Source: Bin75 sp965200435
GTDB taxonomy: Bacteria; Nitrospirota; Nitrospiria; Nitrospirales; UBA8639
Direction: 5' to 3'
Assembly: GCA_965200435.1 (NCBI GenBank)
Contig: OZ241337.1
Coordinates: 620,001-684,000, forward strand
Length of the DNA stretch: 64,000 nt
The notes under the pieces are model-generated. The model saw only the letters and a program-made list of their open reading frames with translations. It searched no databases and was not told where the DNA came from. The position numbers were made by a program, and so were the translations under genes. How positions within the stretch are numbered: position 1 is the first letter of the stretch; every line of letters starts with the position of its first letter. Below are positions 19,035 to 27,620 of the stretch, piece after piece.

Positions 19035-19316
19035 CTACAACAGTTCAATCCGAGAATTGAGCAATTCCAACGTGGGAGTGGCCCGAATCATATTGATCGA
19101 TTGATCGAGAACCCGGTTCACGTGACTCGATTCATTCGCAATACAAGCAATGCCCAACACGGATCGTTGCCAGAGATCATGATCATCAAGCTCGGCCACC
19201 GACACCTTGAACGTCCTGCACAGACGCGCTTTGAGGCTGGACAGGATTTGACGCTTCGATTTCAGCGAATGCCCTTCGGAAAAATGCAATTCTATCCGAC
19301 AGACTCCAACCACCAT
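19035..19316 (-). CDS. ylxP: DUF503 family protein (YlxP-like)
   Basis: 93 residues. Starts MVVGVCRIELHFSEGHSLKSKRQ and continues KVSVAELDDHDLWQRSVLGIACIA, the DUF503 signature. The family is a small ferredoxin-like fold whose genes sit between infB and rbfA in many bacteria, as here; a ribosome-associated role has been proposed but is not certain. 61 nt after infB and about 20 nt before rbfA. Confidence 0.92.
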   Translation of the reverse strand: MVVGVCRIELHFSEGHSLKSKRQILSSLKARLCRTFKVSVAELDDHDLWQRSVLGIACIANESSHVNRVLDQSINMIRATPTLELLNSRIELL

Positions 19317-19377
19317 CGGTTTTCAGCCCGACGCGCAACGCGCCATGACTCAGGCCGGGCGCGTCGTCGATAGGGGG

Positions 19378-21933
19378 TTACAATTTGGCCGTCTCTTTAT
19401 CAAAGACGTACGCTTCAATCACGTCGCCGGTCTTAATGTCATTGAAATTTTCAATGGCGATCCCACATTCATACCCCTGCTGCACTTCCCGGACGTCGTC
19501 TTTAAAGCGCCGCAACGAACCCAGTTTCCCTTCATAGACGACCACGCTGTCCCGCAACAAGCGAATGCCCTCGCTCGCCCGGGCAATATGCCCGTTCGTG
19601 ACATAACATCCGGCAATCGCGCCGACTTTGGGGATCGTAAAGACCTGTCGCACCTCCGCGCGTCCCAACACGCGCTCCGTGAGAGTCGGTTCCAGCAACC
19701 CCTCGGCGGCGGCTCTGACGTCAGCGATTGCATGATAAATAATGGTATGGAGTCTGATCTCCACGCCTTCACGTTCGGCGAGCGCCGCTGCCTTGGGATC
19801 CGGACGAATGTGAAATCCGAGCACGAGCGCCTTCGACGCGGACGCCAGCAATACGTCCGATTCGGTGATGCCGCCCACGCCTCGATGAATAATCACCACC
19901 TTGACCGTCTCAGAGGAGATTTTTGCTATGGACTCGCAGAGGGCGCCAACCGAACCCTGAGCATCCGTTTTCACCAACACCGCCAATTCCTTCTTGTCCG
20001 CCTCTTGGCTTTGAGCGAACAACGCATCCAGCGTGAGCCGGGTCGGGCCGGTACCAAGCCCGGCCGTCCGGCGCTTTTGTTGTCTGGATCCGGCGATCTC
20101 CCGGGCCACCCGCTCATCTTTCACGACCACCAATTGATCTCCGGCAGCCGGCAATTCCAACAAGCCTATGACTTCGACAGGAGTGGAGGGCCCCGCCTCA
20201 CGGATTTTCTTCCCATCATGTGCGACCAGCGCTCGTACGCGACCACTGGTCGCCCCTACCACGTACACGGCGCCGATTTTTAAAGTCCCACTTTGGACCA
20301 AGACGGTGGCCACCGGACCACGACCACGATCCAACTTGGCCTCCAACACGACACCTCTCGTGGGTTGGGTCACGTCCGTGCGTAACTCCATGACCTCGGC
20401 TTGCAGCAGCAACATCTCCAATAACGTCTCCAACCCATGCTTTTCTTTCGCCGACACTTCCACGTATATGGTCCGTCCGCCCCAGGCTTCAGGAATAAGG
20501 CCCTGTTCCGACAAACTCTGCTTGATTCGATCCGAATTGGCTCCGGGCTTATCAATCTTGTTGATGGCCACCACGATGGGGACATTGGCGGCCTGCGCAT
20601 GGCTCGCAGCTTCGAGAGTTTGCGGCATGACGCCATCGTCTGCGGCGACCACCAGAATCACAATATCGGTGACCTGCGCCCCACGTGCCCTCATGGCCGT
20701 GAACGCTTCGTGACCTGGGGTATCCAGAAACGTCACACTTTTCTCTCCGACCTGCACGGAGTAGGCTCCGATGTGTTGCGTGATACCTCCCGCTTCCTGT
20801 TGCGTGACTCTGGTCTGACGAATCGCATCGAGCAACGACGTTTTCCCATGATCCACGTGCCCCATGATGGTCACCACCGGAGCCCGCGGCACAAATTGGG
20901 ACTCGGCCACCGGATTAAGTATTTCTTCTAGCAGCGCGTCACCTTCTTTCTCCGTCTGGATCTCCACCTGAATCCCGAGCCCTTCGGCAATCAGCACACC
21001 GGCATCCAGATCCATCGGCTGATTCAGTGTGAGGCCGACACCCATTTCCATTAACTTGCGAATCACCTCCGTCGCCCGGAGCCCCAAGTGTTCTGCAAAG
21101 TCCTTGACCGTAATACCTGATGACAGCTTGACGGTCTTTCTTCTGGGTTTCGTGATTTCGGTTGACGTGGCAGAAGGAAGGTGTCGGGCTCGTTCTTCAC
21201 GTCTCAGGGTGGGAAGGGGACGAAGATCCTGCCATCGAGCCGCGTCTTCATAGATCTCGGCAAAGAGGTCTCCATCTCGAGGGGTTCCGCCTTTCCGATT
21301 TTTTTTCGGTTTCTCCTCTTCTTTGCCTTTTTCGTGCTCCTCAACCGTTTTGTCTTTTTCAGGATGGATCGTCCCTGGCCCACCGGCCTCAACAGGCGAG
21401 GGTCTTTCTTCGACTGATGGCAAGACGTCAGGGATCACCGATTCGACAGCCAAGGCCTGCGTCATGGCGGCGACTTCAGGCGGCTCACGGTCCATGGCTT
21501 CCGGTTCCATGGGTTCGCTCTTCGGAACCATCACGCCACTTCCCGGAGACTCTTCTTTCGCCACGGTCTCACTTTCAGGAGGGGCGGCGACTTCTTCTTT
21601 TCGCCGTTTGATTAAAATGTGTTTTTTCTCAGGTTTCCGAACCTCCTCTTCCGCAGCCTTTTCCTTTTCACGAGCAAGAGTTTGGCCGCGGCCCTTGACA
21701 GGCGAAGCGGAAGGCTTCCTTGCGGGTTTGCCGGGTTTGAACGACCCGGTCGCCTTCTTCCGCGTCGTCGTCTGCAGGCCCGCCCCTCCAGAAAGAGCTT
21801 TCAAGGCTTTCCCGACGTCCTCCTCGCTCAAAGCATTGCTATGGGAGGAGACCGCAATACCCAGTTTGCCCAATTCGGCTATCAGAACCCGACTTTCCTG
21901 GCCCAGCTTCTTGGCTAATTCATACACTCTCAT
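19378..21933 (-). CDS. infB: Translation initiation factor IF-2
   Basis: GTPase that positions fMet-tRNA on the 30S subunit. 851 residues. Starts with an IF2_N domain (MRVYELAKKLGQESRVLIAE), then a long charged low-complexity linker rich in K, E and P to about residue 260, a second IF2_N-like segment, and the G domain with GHVDHGKTSLLD (about 354-365), DTPGHEAF and NKID, then domains II-IV. I chose the ATG over a TTG four codons upstream. No clear ribosome binding site; the gene starts 15 nt after the nusA stop, so coupling to nusA is likely. Confidence 0.97.
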   Translation of the reverse strand: MRVYELAKKLGQESRVLIAELGKLGIAVSSHSNALSEEDVGKALKALSGGAGLQTTTRKKATGSFKPGKPARKPSASPVKGRGQTLAREKEKAAEEEVRKPEKKHILIKRRKEEVAAPPESETVAKEESPGSGVMVPKSEPMEPEAMDREPPEVAAMTQALAVESVIPDVLPSVEERPSPVEAGGPGTIHPEKDKTVEEHEKGKEEEKPKKNRKGGTPRDGDLFAEIYEDAARWQDLRPLPTLRREERARHLPSATSTEITKPRRKTVKLSSGITVKDFAEHLGLRATEVIRKLMEMGVGLTLNQPMDLDAGVLIAEGLGIQVEIQTEKEGDALLEEILNPVAESQFVPRAPVVTIMGHVDHGKTSLLDAIRQTRVTQQEAGGITQHIGAYSVQVGEKSVTFLDTPGHEAFTAMRARGAQVTDIVILVVAADDGVMPQTLEAASHAQAANVPIVVAINKIDKPGANSDRIKQSLSEQGLIPEAWGGRTIYVEVSAKEKHGLETLLEMLLLQAEVMELRTDVTQPTRGVVLEAKLDRGRGPVATVLVQSGTLKIGAVYVVGATSGRVRALVAHDGKKIREAGPSTPVEVIGLLELPAAGDQLVVVKDERVAREIAGSRQQKRRTAGLGTGPTRLTLDALFAQSQEADKKELAVLVKTDAQGSVGALCESIAKISSETVKVVIIHRGVGGITESDVLLASASKALVLGFHIRPDPKAAALAEREGVEIRLHTIIYHAIADVRAAAEGLLEPTLTERVLGRAEVRQVFTIPKVGAIAGCYVTNGHIARASEGIRLLRDSVVVYEGKLGSLRRFKDDVREVQQGYECGIAIENFNDIKTGDVIEAYVFDKETAKL

Positions 21934-21948
21934 CGTAATTCGCAAGAC

Positions 21949-23163
21949 TTACGAAGAAACCTCGCGTGATTCAACGGTCTCTTCGGATATGACCGCGAGC
22001 CCTTCACCGTGCGCCCCTTCACTCGCAGGTTCCGGCGGCTGTTTGTCGGCTCCGGCCTCCTGCGCAAGTTGCGCCGCCGTTTCCTCAGCCAGGGCGGCTT
22101 TTATTTCCCGCTCCCGCTCGAGTTTTTCTTTTTCATACTCGCTCACACTGATGATATCAATTTTCCACCCGGTTAACTTGGCGGCGAGTCGCACGTTCTG
22201 TCCGTTTTTCCCAATGGCCAACGATAATTGCGAATCGGCTACCACCACGAGGGCCGCCTTTTTCTCCTCGTCGATGCCGACTTTCTCGATGGAGGCGGGA
22301 TTCAACGCTTCGCCGATAAACACGCGCGGGTCCGTGGTCCATGGGATGATGTCAATCTTTTCTCCCTTGAGTTCCCGCACAATGGCCTGTACCCGTGATC
22401 CCTTAATCCCCACACAGGCGCCAACCGGATCAACGGCTTTATCCCTGGAGAACACCGCGATTTTGGTCCGGTCCCCGGGTTCGCGTACCACCCCTTTAAT
22501 CTCCAGAATTTTTTCCGTGACCTCAGGCACCTCCAATTGGAAGAGTTTGACCACGAACTGCGGATGGGATCGAGACAGGATCACTTGAACGTCTTTAGGC
22601 GTCCGACGCACTTCCAGGAGCAATGCCCGAATCCGGTCGCCGCGCCGGTGGACCTCACGGGGAATTTGCTCATGAACGGGCAAGACGGCCTCGGTCTTGC
22701 CGATTTCCACCAGGTAGTTCCGACGCTCCTGGCCGAGAATGATGCCGTGAACCAATTCCCCCTCTCGCTTCGAATATTCCCGCTCGACCGCCTCCCACGT
22801 GGCTTCTCTGACTTTTTGACAAATCACCTGTTTCGCAGCCTGCGCCGCGATTCTCCCAAATTCCTCGACGTCAATGAGCGACCCGATTTCATCGCCCAAT
22901 TCGGCCTCACCGTCAATCGCCCGCGCCTCCTCCAAGGAAATCTGAGCATTCGCATCGGTAATCTGATCCGCAATGGTCTTCAACGACACGATGGAAATCT
23001 CGCCCGTGTCGGGATCGATTTGGACCTGAATATTTTCGTTGTTTCCATACCGTTTCCTCGCCGCGGTCAGCAGCGCGGATTCCACGGCCGTCAGCACCAG
23101 ATGTTTGTCGATGCCTTTTTCGCGTCCCACTTGCTCAATGACTACCATCAGTTCACGCTTCAT
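21949..23163 (-). CDS. nusA: Transcription elongation/termination factor NusA
   Basis: Modulates pausing, termination and antitermination by RNA polymerase. 404 residues: N-terminal RNAP-binding domain (HLVLTAVESALLTAARKRYG), S1 domain around 135-200, then two KH domains with DPVGACVGIKGSRVQAIVRE and LSLAIGKNGQNVRLAAKLTG. After residue 345 comes only an acidic/charged tail, so the acidic repeats of the enterobacterial protein are missing, as in most non-proteobacterial NusA. Between rimP (63-nt gap) and infB. Confidence 0.97.
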   Translation of the reverse strand: MKRELMVVIEQVGREKGIDKHLVLTAVESALLTAARKRYGNNENIQVQIDPDTGEISIVSLKTIADQITDANAQISLEEARAIDGEAELGDEIGSLIDVEEFGRIAAQAAKQVICQKVREATWEAVEREYSKREGELVHGIILGQERRNYLVEIGKTEAVLPVHEQIPREVHRRGDRIRALLLEVRRTPKDVQVILSRSHPQFVVKLFQLEVPEVTEKILEIKGVVREPGDRTKIAVFSRDKAVDPVGACVGIKGSRVQAIVRELKGEKIDIIPWTTDPRVFIGEALNPASIEKVGIDEEKKAALVVVADSQLSLAIGKNGQNVRLAAKLTGWKIDIISVSEYEKEKLEREREIKAALAEETAAQLAQEAGADKQPPEPASEGAHGEGLAVISEETVESREVSS

Positions 23164-23226
23164 AGCCGCCCCTTTTCCTGCTGGCCCGCAATCGACTTGT
23201 ACCCGACCACGGCCTCAATCCCTCCG

Positions 23227-23700
23227 TTACCATTCAATGTCGCATTTGGCTTGGGCAACGGCATCCCACTCAAGGGCTACCCGCCGATACGTTCTCGACT
23301 TTCGAACCGGTACCTGAAGGGTGATCCCCCGGTCATCGACCTCAGCCAACTGGCCGACCAACGTCCCATGTCCATGAACGGGATCACGGACTTTGACGCG
23401 AATCTTCCGTCCCACCGCCCGGTCATAGTCCTTTCGCTGTCTCAACGGACGATCAACCCCTGGGGACGACACCTCCAGACGATAGGCATGTGAAACCGGG
23501 TCGACGACATCAAGTGCGCGGCCGAGTGAATGGTGAAACTGTTCGCAATCCTGAATCCCGACGCCACCTTCTTTTTCCACGATCACCCGAACGATGGTTT
23601 TGGCCCCCTTCCCATGACACTCGACATCAACAATTTCAAGGCGGAGGGCCTTGGCAATCGGCTCGGCGATGCGATGGACTTGGTTCCCCAGCCCGTTCAT
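23227..23700 (-). CDS. rimP: Ribosome maturation factor RimP
   Basis: Needed for early 30S assembly. 157 residues from the ATG at 23700. LRLEIVDVECHGKGAKTIVRVIVEKEGGVGIQDC and the YRLEVSSPGVDRPLRQ block near residue 85 are canonical; the C-terminal SH3-like domain follows. The frame stays open upstream (with GTG/TTG options) but family similarity begins at this Met. First gene of the rimP-nusA-infB operon; an IS481 element ends only about 120 nt upstream with an intrinsic terminator in between. Confidence 0.93.
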   Translation of the reverse strand: MNGLGNQVHRIAEPIAKALRLEIVDVECHGKGAKTIVRVIVEKEGGVGIQDCEQFHHSLGRALDVVDPVSHAYRLEVSSPGVDRPLRQRKDYDRAVGRKIRVKVRDPVHGHGTLVGQLAEVDDRGITLQVPVRKSRTYRRVALEWDAVAQAKCDIEW

Positions 23701-23748
23701 GCCCGCAATCCACGCCCTTCTGAAACGACCGCTTGGAGAGCAGCAACA

Positions 23749-23775
23749 CAAAAAAAAGTGGGCTCCCGCCCACTT
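23749..23775 (-). terminator. Intrinsic terminator upstream of rimP
   Basis: Minus strand reads AAGTGGGC, a 4-nt loop, GCCCACTT followed by further T residues: an 8-bp perfect stem with a U tract of about eight. It lies between IS481 copy 1 and rimP and would stop transcription coming out of the transposase gene. It could also act as a leader attenuator if the operon promoter lies in the 45 bp between it and the IS. Confidence 0.75.
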
Positions 23776-23799
23776 ACCGGACCAGACCTTACCATTTCT

Positions 23800-24858
23800 C
23801 TATCGACGAAGGCAAGGCCCTGTATGGGTCCACCACATTTGGCATTCGGGTTGGTGGTGAATCAGGAATTGTACCGGAGATTGCCGCCCAAGGCTATGGT
23901 GGGGCAACACGGTATTGTAGGCCAGCAACCAATCGGCCAGTTTGCGGTTAAAGGCCGCCAAATCGTCGAACAGCAGATCCTCGTGGTAGTCCACGAAGGT
24001 CTCTTGCAGGGTGCGATTGAACCGTTCCGCATGAGCGTTCATTTTCGGGGATCGGGGATACGTCCACCAGTGGGTGATGCCGCGTTCATCGAGCCGGTGC
24101 TGGAAATGCCCCTGGAACTCCGGGCCGTTATCGGAGAGGAGGACCCGGGGTGGGGCCGGGAGCAACGCACAGAGTGCATCGAGGGCGTGGGTGGCATGGC
24201 GGCTGGAGGCGGTGGCGGTGGCCACAGCGAAGGCGAAGCGACTGCAGGGATCGATGAAGGTGAATAGGTAGCGGCGGAGTCCGGCGTGGAGCCGCACAAC
24301 GGGATCGCCGGCCAAGACCGCCAGGGGCTGGGCGGGGCGGGGCCGGGGCGGGCGGGATTTCCGGCGCCGTGTCCGGGGTTTGGGCCGGCCCCGGGCATCC
24401 AGGCGGCTCGGCGTGTGCCGCATCCGGTCCGGGGCGCGGGCGATCAGGCGCCCGATGGTGGAGACCCTGGGGAGGGCTAGCCCGTGCTGCGCACACCACG
24501 GCCGGAGCAGGACGTGCAGCTTGACCTTGCCGAGGTTAGGATACGTGGTGCGCAGCCGCCGGATCTCCTGGCTTAGGGCAGGCGGCCACAGGGCCTGCCG
24601 GCGGCGGTGGGGGGCCCTGGAGCGGACGGCCAACGCCTGCGGGTCCCCGCCAGCTTGGGCGAGCGCCCGCTGCCAGCGAGAAAGCGTCCGGCGGCTGACG
24701 CCAAAGGCCTCATAGGTCGCCGGCCGGCCGTACCGGGCGCAAAAGTGCAGAATCTTGAGTCGGTGGTGGGCTTCGTGGGGTATCATGTCCCAACGATGCC
24801 CGACTTGCGTTAGTCGAGAAAACCCCCTGATGCGATAGCCGACATGGTGGATCTGCAT
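23800..24858 (-). CDS. IS481-family transposase, copy 1
   Basis: 352 residues. N-terminal helix-turn-helix (EAFGVSRRTLSRWQRAL), a basic proline/arginine-rich linker, then an rve integrase core with the DDE residues in FIDPCSRF, LLSDNGPEF and MNAHAERFNR (about 203, 243 and 278; spacing D39D34E). AGGAGGAG precedes the ATG. The frame runs through the right inverted repeat and stops 21 nt outside the element, so its last residues (GPCLRR) are encoded by flanking DNA. The last ~190 residues match copy 2 almost perfectly while the first ~135 differ at about a dozen positions. Apparently intact. Confidence 0.93.
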   Translation of the reverse strand: MQIHHVGYRIRGFSRLTQVGHRWDMIPHEAHHRLKILHFCARYGRPATYEAFGVSRRTLSRWQRALAQAGGDPQALAVRSRAPHRRRQALWPPALSQEIRRLRTTYPNLGKVKLHVLLRPWCAQHGLALPRVSTIGRLIARAPDRMRHTPSRLDARGRPKPRTRRRKSRPPRPRPAQPLAVLAGDPVVRLHAGLRRYLFTFIDPCSRFAFAVATATASSRHATHALDALCALLPAPPRVLLSDNGPEFQGHFQHRLDERGITHWWTYPRSPKMNAHAERFNRTLQETFVDYHEDLLFDDLAAFNRKLADWLLAYNTVLPHHSLGRQSPVQFLIHHQPECQMWWTHTGPCLRR

Positions 24859-24907
24859 GGCTCCTCCTCCTGTGTCGAGGAGTGCCAAATGTTTCTGAAC
24901 TTATACA
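23821..24907 (-). mobile_element. IS481-family insertion sequence, copy 1 (1,087 bp)
   Basis: Bounds defined by imperfect terminal inverted repeats of about 27 bp: the left end begins TGTATAAGTTCA and the right end (reverse complement) TGTATGGGTCCA, both followed after a few bases by ACATTTGGCA. The outer boundaries were confirmed by comparison with copy 2, which has exactly the same length. Flanks are TGGCC on the left and GGGCC on the right (element orientation), a near but not exact 5-bp duplication. One transposase gene fills it. Confidence 0.9.
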
Positions 24908-25073
24908 GGCCACAAAACCGAAGCGAAGACAGGTCTCGCGACGCCGGTTTGTACCCTTTTTTATTACTCCCCCTTGAGGGGGGCACGGGAGCCAAGCCAT
25001 CAGGCACCGACTGGCGCGGTGGGGGGATGGAAGGAGAAAAATAATGAGAAAAACTTGCAGCCGTCACGGATAA

Positions 25074-25149
25074 TGGTGAGCCGCCTCGGGCTCGAACCGA
25101 GGGCCCTCGCCTTAAAAGGGCGATGCTCTGCCAACTGAGCTAGCGGCTC
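25074..25149 (-). tRNA. tRNA-Lys (anticodon UUU), CCA encoded
   Basis: Cloverleaf read by eye: acceptor GAGCCGC pairs with GCGGCTC, D arm GCTCAGTTGGCAGAGC, anticodon loop CTTTTAA with anticodon TTT, T arm CTCGG-TTCGAGC-CCGAG, discriminator A and a genomic CCA. It follows purA on the same strand by 65 nt and may be cotranscribed with it. IS481 copy 1 begins 166 nt further downstream; the intervening DNA holds only a C5/G5 hairpin without a T tract. Confidence 0.95.
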
Positions 25150-25214
25150 ACCGGAACGGTGATGCTAGCAACCGCCCCAAAGGTTGTCAAACGGCGCCCC
25201 CCCAACGGGAAGGG

Positions 25215-26549
25215 TCAGCCACTGACGTGGACGCGTTTGCCCCGATACCGCGTCTGCGTCATGGGGTTTTTCAGCATGATCGTATGTTCTCGATGAGAAC
25301 CCGTCGAGATGATATCGATCGGACACGACGTGACGTCTTCGATTCGTCTCAAATATCGCCTGGCCTCGATGGGCAAGGCTTGATAGGACGTCGCCCCAGT
25401 GGTCGTCCCGGCCCACCCGGAGAGCACGTCATACACGGGTTCACCATGCGTGAGGACGCGCGGATCGGCGGGCATCTCGCGATACAGTTTTCCCTGATGA
25501 CGATACCCTACTGCAATCCTGAGTTCCGGGACCCCATCCAGCACGTCCAGTTTCGTCACCGCCAAGGAGGTGCAGCCGTTCACCCGAACCGCATAGCGTA
25601 AAAGCACCTCATCCAGCCAGCCACACCGACGTGCCCTGCCCGTGGTGGCGCCAAATTCCTGCCCGCGCTCCTGCAACCCACTACCCACGGCATCGGATAA
25701 CTCCGTGGGAAACGGCCCGCTTCCAACGCGCGTGGTATAGGCTTTGGTGACACCCAGGACCGCGTCGATTCTCGTCGGTCCCACGCCGCCGCCGGTACAG
25801 GCACCACCCGCACATGCATTGGATGACGTCACAAAGGGATATGTCCCCAGATCTACGTCGAGGTGTGTCCCCTGAGCCCCTTCAAAGAGCACGAGCCGTC
25901 CTTTTGCCACGGCCTTGTGAATGAGCAACGAATCATCGGTCATGTACGGCGACAAGCGTTGGGCATAAGCCAGGTATTCTTTGCAAATGCGATCGGCATG
26001 AAACACACGCACGCCGTAGACGTGGCGAAGGAAATTGTTGATTTCGACTAAATTTCTTTCCACTTTTTCCCGAAACCCCTCAGGATCGAGCAAGTCTCCC
26101 ACCCGAATTCCGATGCGCGCCATTTTGTCTACGTAGGCCGGGCCGATCCCTTTACCAGTGGTTCCGATCCGACGTGCCCCCTTGGCTTTTTCCGCAGCTT
26201 TGTCGATGGCCTTATGATACGGCATGATCAGATGCGCGCGTTGGCTGATGGCAAAGTTGCGCCCGACCTTAATACCTTGATCAGCCAATTGGTCCAATTC
26301 CTCTATCAAGGCTCCGGGGTCGATGACGACCCCGTTACCCAACACACACTGTTTCCCCCGGGACAGGATCCCGGACGGAATCAAGTGAAACACAAACGTG
26401 CCCTTTGGGGTGACGACCGTATGCCCGGCATTGGAGCCACCCTGGAATCGCACGATGACATCTGCCTCCCGGGCCAGAATATCAACGATCTTTCCTTTGC
26501 CCTCATCTCCCCACTGGGACCCGATGACCACCAGATTTCCCATGTCCAT
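25215..26549 (-). CDS. purA: Adenylosuccinate synthetase
   Basis: Joins aspartate to IMP with GTP, the first step from IMP to AMP. 444 residues. IGSQWGDEGKGKIVDILA near the N-terminus is the GTP-binding loop with the catalytic Asp; GTTGKGIGPAYVDK near 130, and TSNACAGGACTGGGVGPTRID near 240 are characteristic. Either the first ATG or the third codon ATG could be used; AAGG stands 4 nt and 10 nt before them. A short C-terminal extension after the normal end is visible. Own promoter, with a terminator-like hairpin in the leader. Confidence 0.95.
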   Translation of the reverse strand: MDMGNLVVIGSQWGDEGKGKIVDILAREADVIVRFQGGSNAGHTVVTPKGTFVFHLIPSGILSRGKQCVLGNGVVIDPGALIEELDQLADQGIKVGRNFAISQRAHLIMPYHKAIDKAAEKAKGARRIGTTGKGIGPAYVDKMARIGIRVGDLLDPEGFREKVERNLVEINNFLRHVYGVRVFHADRICKEYLAYAQRLSPYMTDDSLLIHKAVAKGRLVLFEGAQGTHLDVDLGTYPFVTSSNACAGGACTGGGVGPTRIDAVLGVTKAYTTRVGSGPFPTELSDAVGSGLQERGQEFGATTGRARRCGWLDEVLLRYAVRVNGCTSLAVTKLDVLDGVPELRIAVGYRHQGKLYREMPADPRVLTHGEPVYDVLSGWAGTTTGATSYQALPIEARRYLRRIEDVTSCPIDIISTGSHREHTIMLKNPMTQTRYRGKRVHVSG

Positions 26550-26573
26550 TCAACCTTGTCCGGAAAACAGTCA

Positions 26574-26611
26574 TAAAAAAAGGGCCGGACAACACATGCC
26601 AGAGCCCCTCG
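26574..26611 (-). terminator. Terminator-like hairpin at the start of the purA leader
   Basis: Minus strand AGGGGC(TC)TGG, a 10-nt loop, CCGGCCCT and then T7. The stem needs a G-U pair and a 2-nt bulge. It sits about 25 nt before the purA ATG and immediately downstream of a strong promoter, so it is either the panB-operon terminator overlapping the purA promoter or an attenuator. Confidence 0.5.
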
Positions 26612-26615
26612 GATG

Positions 26616-26645
26616 ATCCTAGGGTGCCCTCTTATGATTTGTCAA
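26616..26645 (-). promoter_or_regulatory. Sigma70-type promoter of purA
   Basis: Minus strand TTGACA, 18-nt spacer, TAGGAT. Predicted start near 26609, leaving a leader of about 60 nt that consists largely of the hairpin described at 26574-26611. Confidence 0.65.
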
Positions 26646-26834
26646 TAGCTCGCCCATCACGTCAGCCGGCGGCTGGACTGACGCAACGCCCCCGCATCCC
26701 GGCCCTCTCCCAAAAAGAGAGAGGAACCACTCACGGGGGGGTGATAAACCATAGGGGGCAGGCGTCAAGCCTTGAGGACGCGGCAGCCTTGGCAAGGGGC
26801 AAAAACGGACCGGACATCTTCCGCCGAAGACCGT

Positions 26835-27620
26835 TTACTGATAGCTTTCCTGGTCAGTGGGAAACTTCTGATGTTCCACGTCTTCCTTGAAACGCCGCAA
26901 GGCTTGAAGGGCATCGGCCTTGAGGTGGGCATAGGGTTTGACGAACTTGGGAATGAACTCGTCAAACAGGCCCAGCAGGTCATACAGGACCAACACCTGT
27001 CCGTCGCAATGGGGTCCCGCCCCAATCCCAATGGTGGGAACTGAAACGGATTGGGTAATGGATTGCGCCAGGGTCGCGGGTACGGCTTCCAGGACCAGGG
27101 CAAACGCCCCGGCCGTTTCCAACGCCTTAGCGTCGGCCATCAACGTTTCGGCTTGTGGTGCTTCTCTTCCTTGCACCTTGTAGCCGCCAAAGCGATGCAC
27201 AAACTGCGGCGTCATGCCGAGATGACCCATCACCGGAATGCCGAGGGTGGTCAAGACGCGGACTCGATCCACCATGGCACCACCTCCTTCCAATTTCACG
27301 GCTGCGGCTCCCGCCTGGAGTAAGCGACCCGCATTGTGAATGGCTCGTTCCTCGCTGACCTGATAACTCATAAACGGCATATCGGCGATGACCAGGGCCT
27401 GCTGCCGACTTTGCGTCACAAGCCGGGTGTGATACTCCATCTCATCCATGGTGACCGACAACGTGTCCGCTTTGCCTTGGACCACGACGCCCAGCGAATC
27501 TCCGACCAGGATGACGTCGATACCGGCTTGTTCGATCATGCGCGTGAACAACGCATCATAGGCCGTCACGACCACCAGTTTCTTCTTCCCCTTTTGGTCT
27601 TGAAACTCCGGAATGGTCAT
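26835..27620 (-). CDS. panB: 3-methyl-2-oxobutanoate hydroxymethyltransferase PanB
   Basis: Adds a hydroxymethyl group from 5,10-methylene-THF to ketoisovalerate to give ketopantoate, toward CoA. 261 residues. VVTAYDALFTRMIEQAGIDVILVGDSLG carries the first metal aspartate; ADMPFMSY, AAAVKLEGG and the later GIGAGPHCDGQVLVLYD block complete the active site. Its ATG shares one base with the metF stop (TGATG), so it is translationally coupled. The link to folD and metF makes sense because all three use or interconvert folate one-carbon units. Confidence 0.96.
   Translation of the reverse strand: MTIPEFQDQKGKKKLVVVTAYDALFTRMIEQAGIDVILVGDSLGVVVQGKADTLSVTMDEMEYHTRLVTQSRQQALVIADMPFMSYQVSEERAIHNAGRLLQAGAAAVKLEGGGAMVDRVRVLTTLGIPVMGHLGMTPQFVHRFGGYKVQGREAPQAETLMADAKALETAGAFALVLEAVPATLAQSITQSVSVPTIGIGAGPHCDGQVLVLYDLLGLFDEFIPKFVKPYAHLKADALQALRRFKEDVEHQKFPTDQESYQ

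Noticed and set aside
21323..22588. 421-codon open frame on the plus strand
   Set aside because: Lies opposite infB and nusA; Ser/Ala/Thr-rich product without motifs. Long antisense frames arise easily opposite this codon usage.
24969..24982. CCCCC-TTGA-GGGGG hairpin between tRNA-Lys and IS481 copy 1
   Set aside because: Five base pairs and no T tract on the side needed for either strand, so not called as a terminator.
26703..26724. CCTCTC/GAGAGG repeat between panB and purA
   Set aside because: Short, with a purine/pyrimidine bias that gives such pairs by chance, and no T run after the stem.
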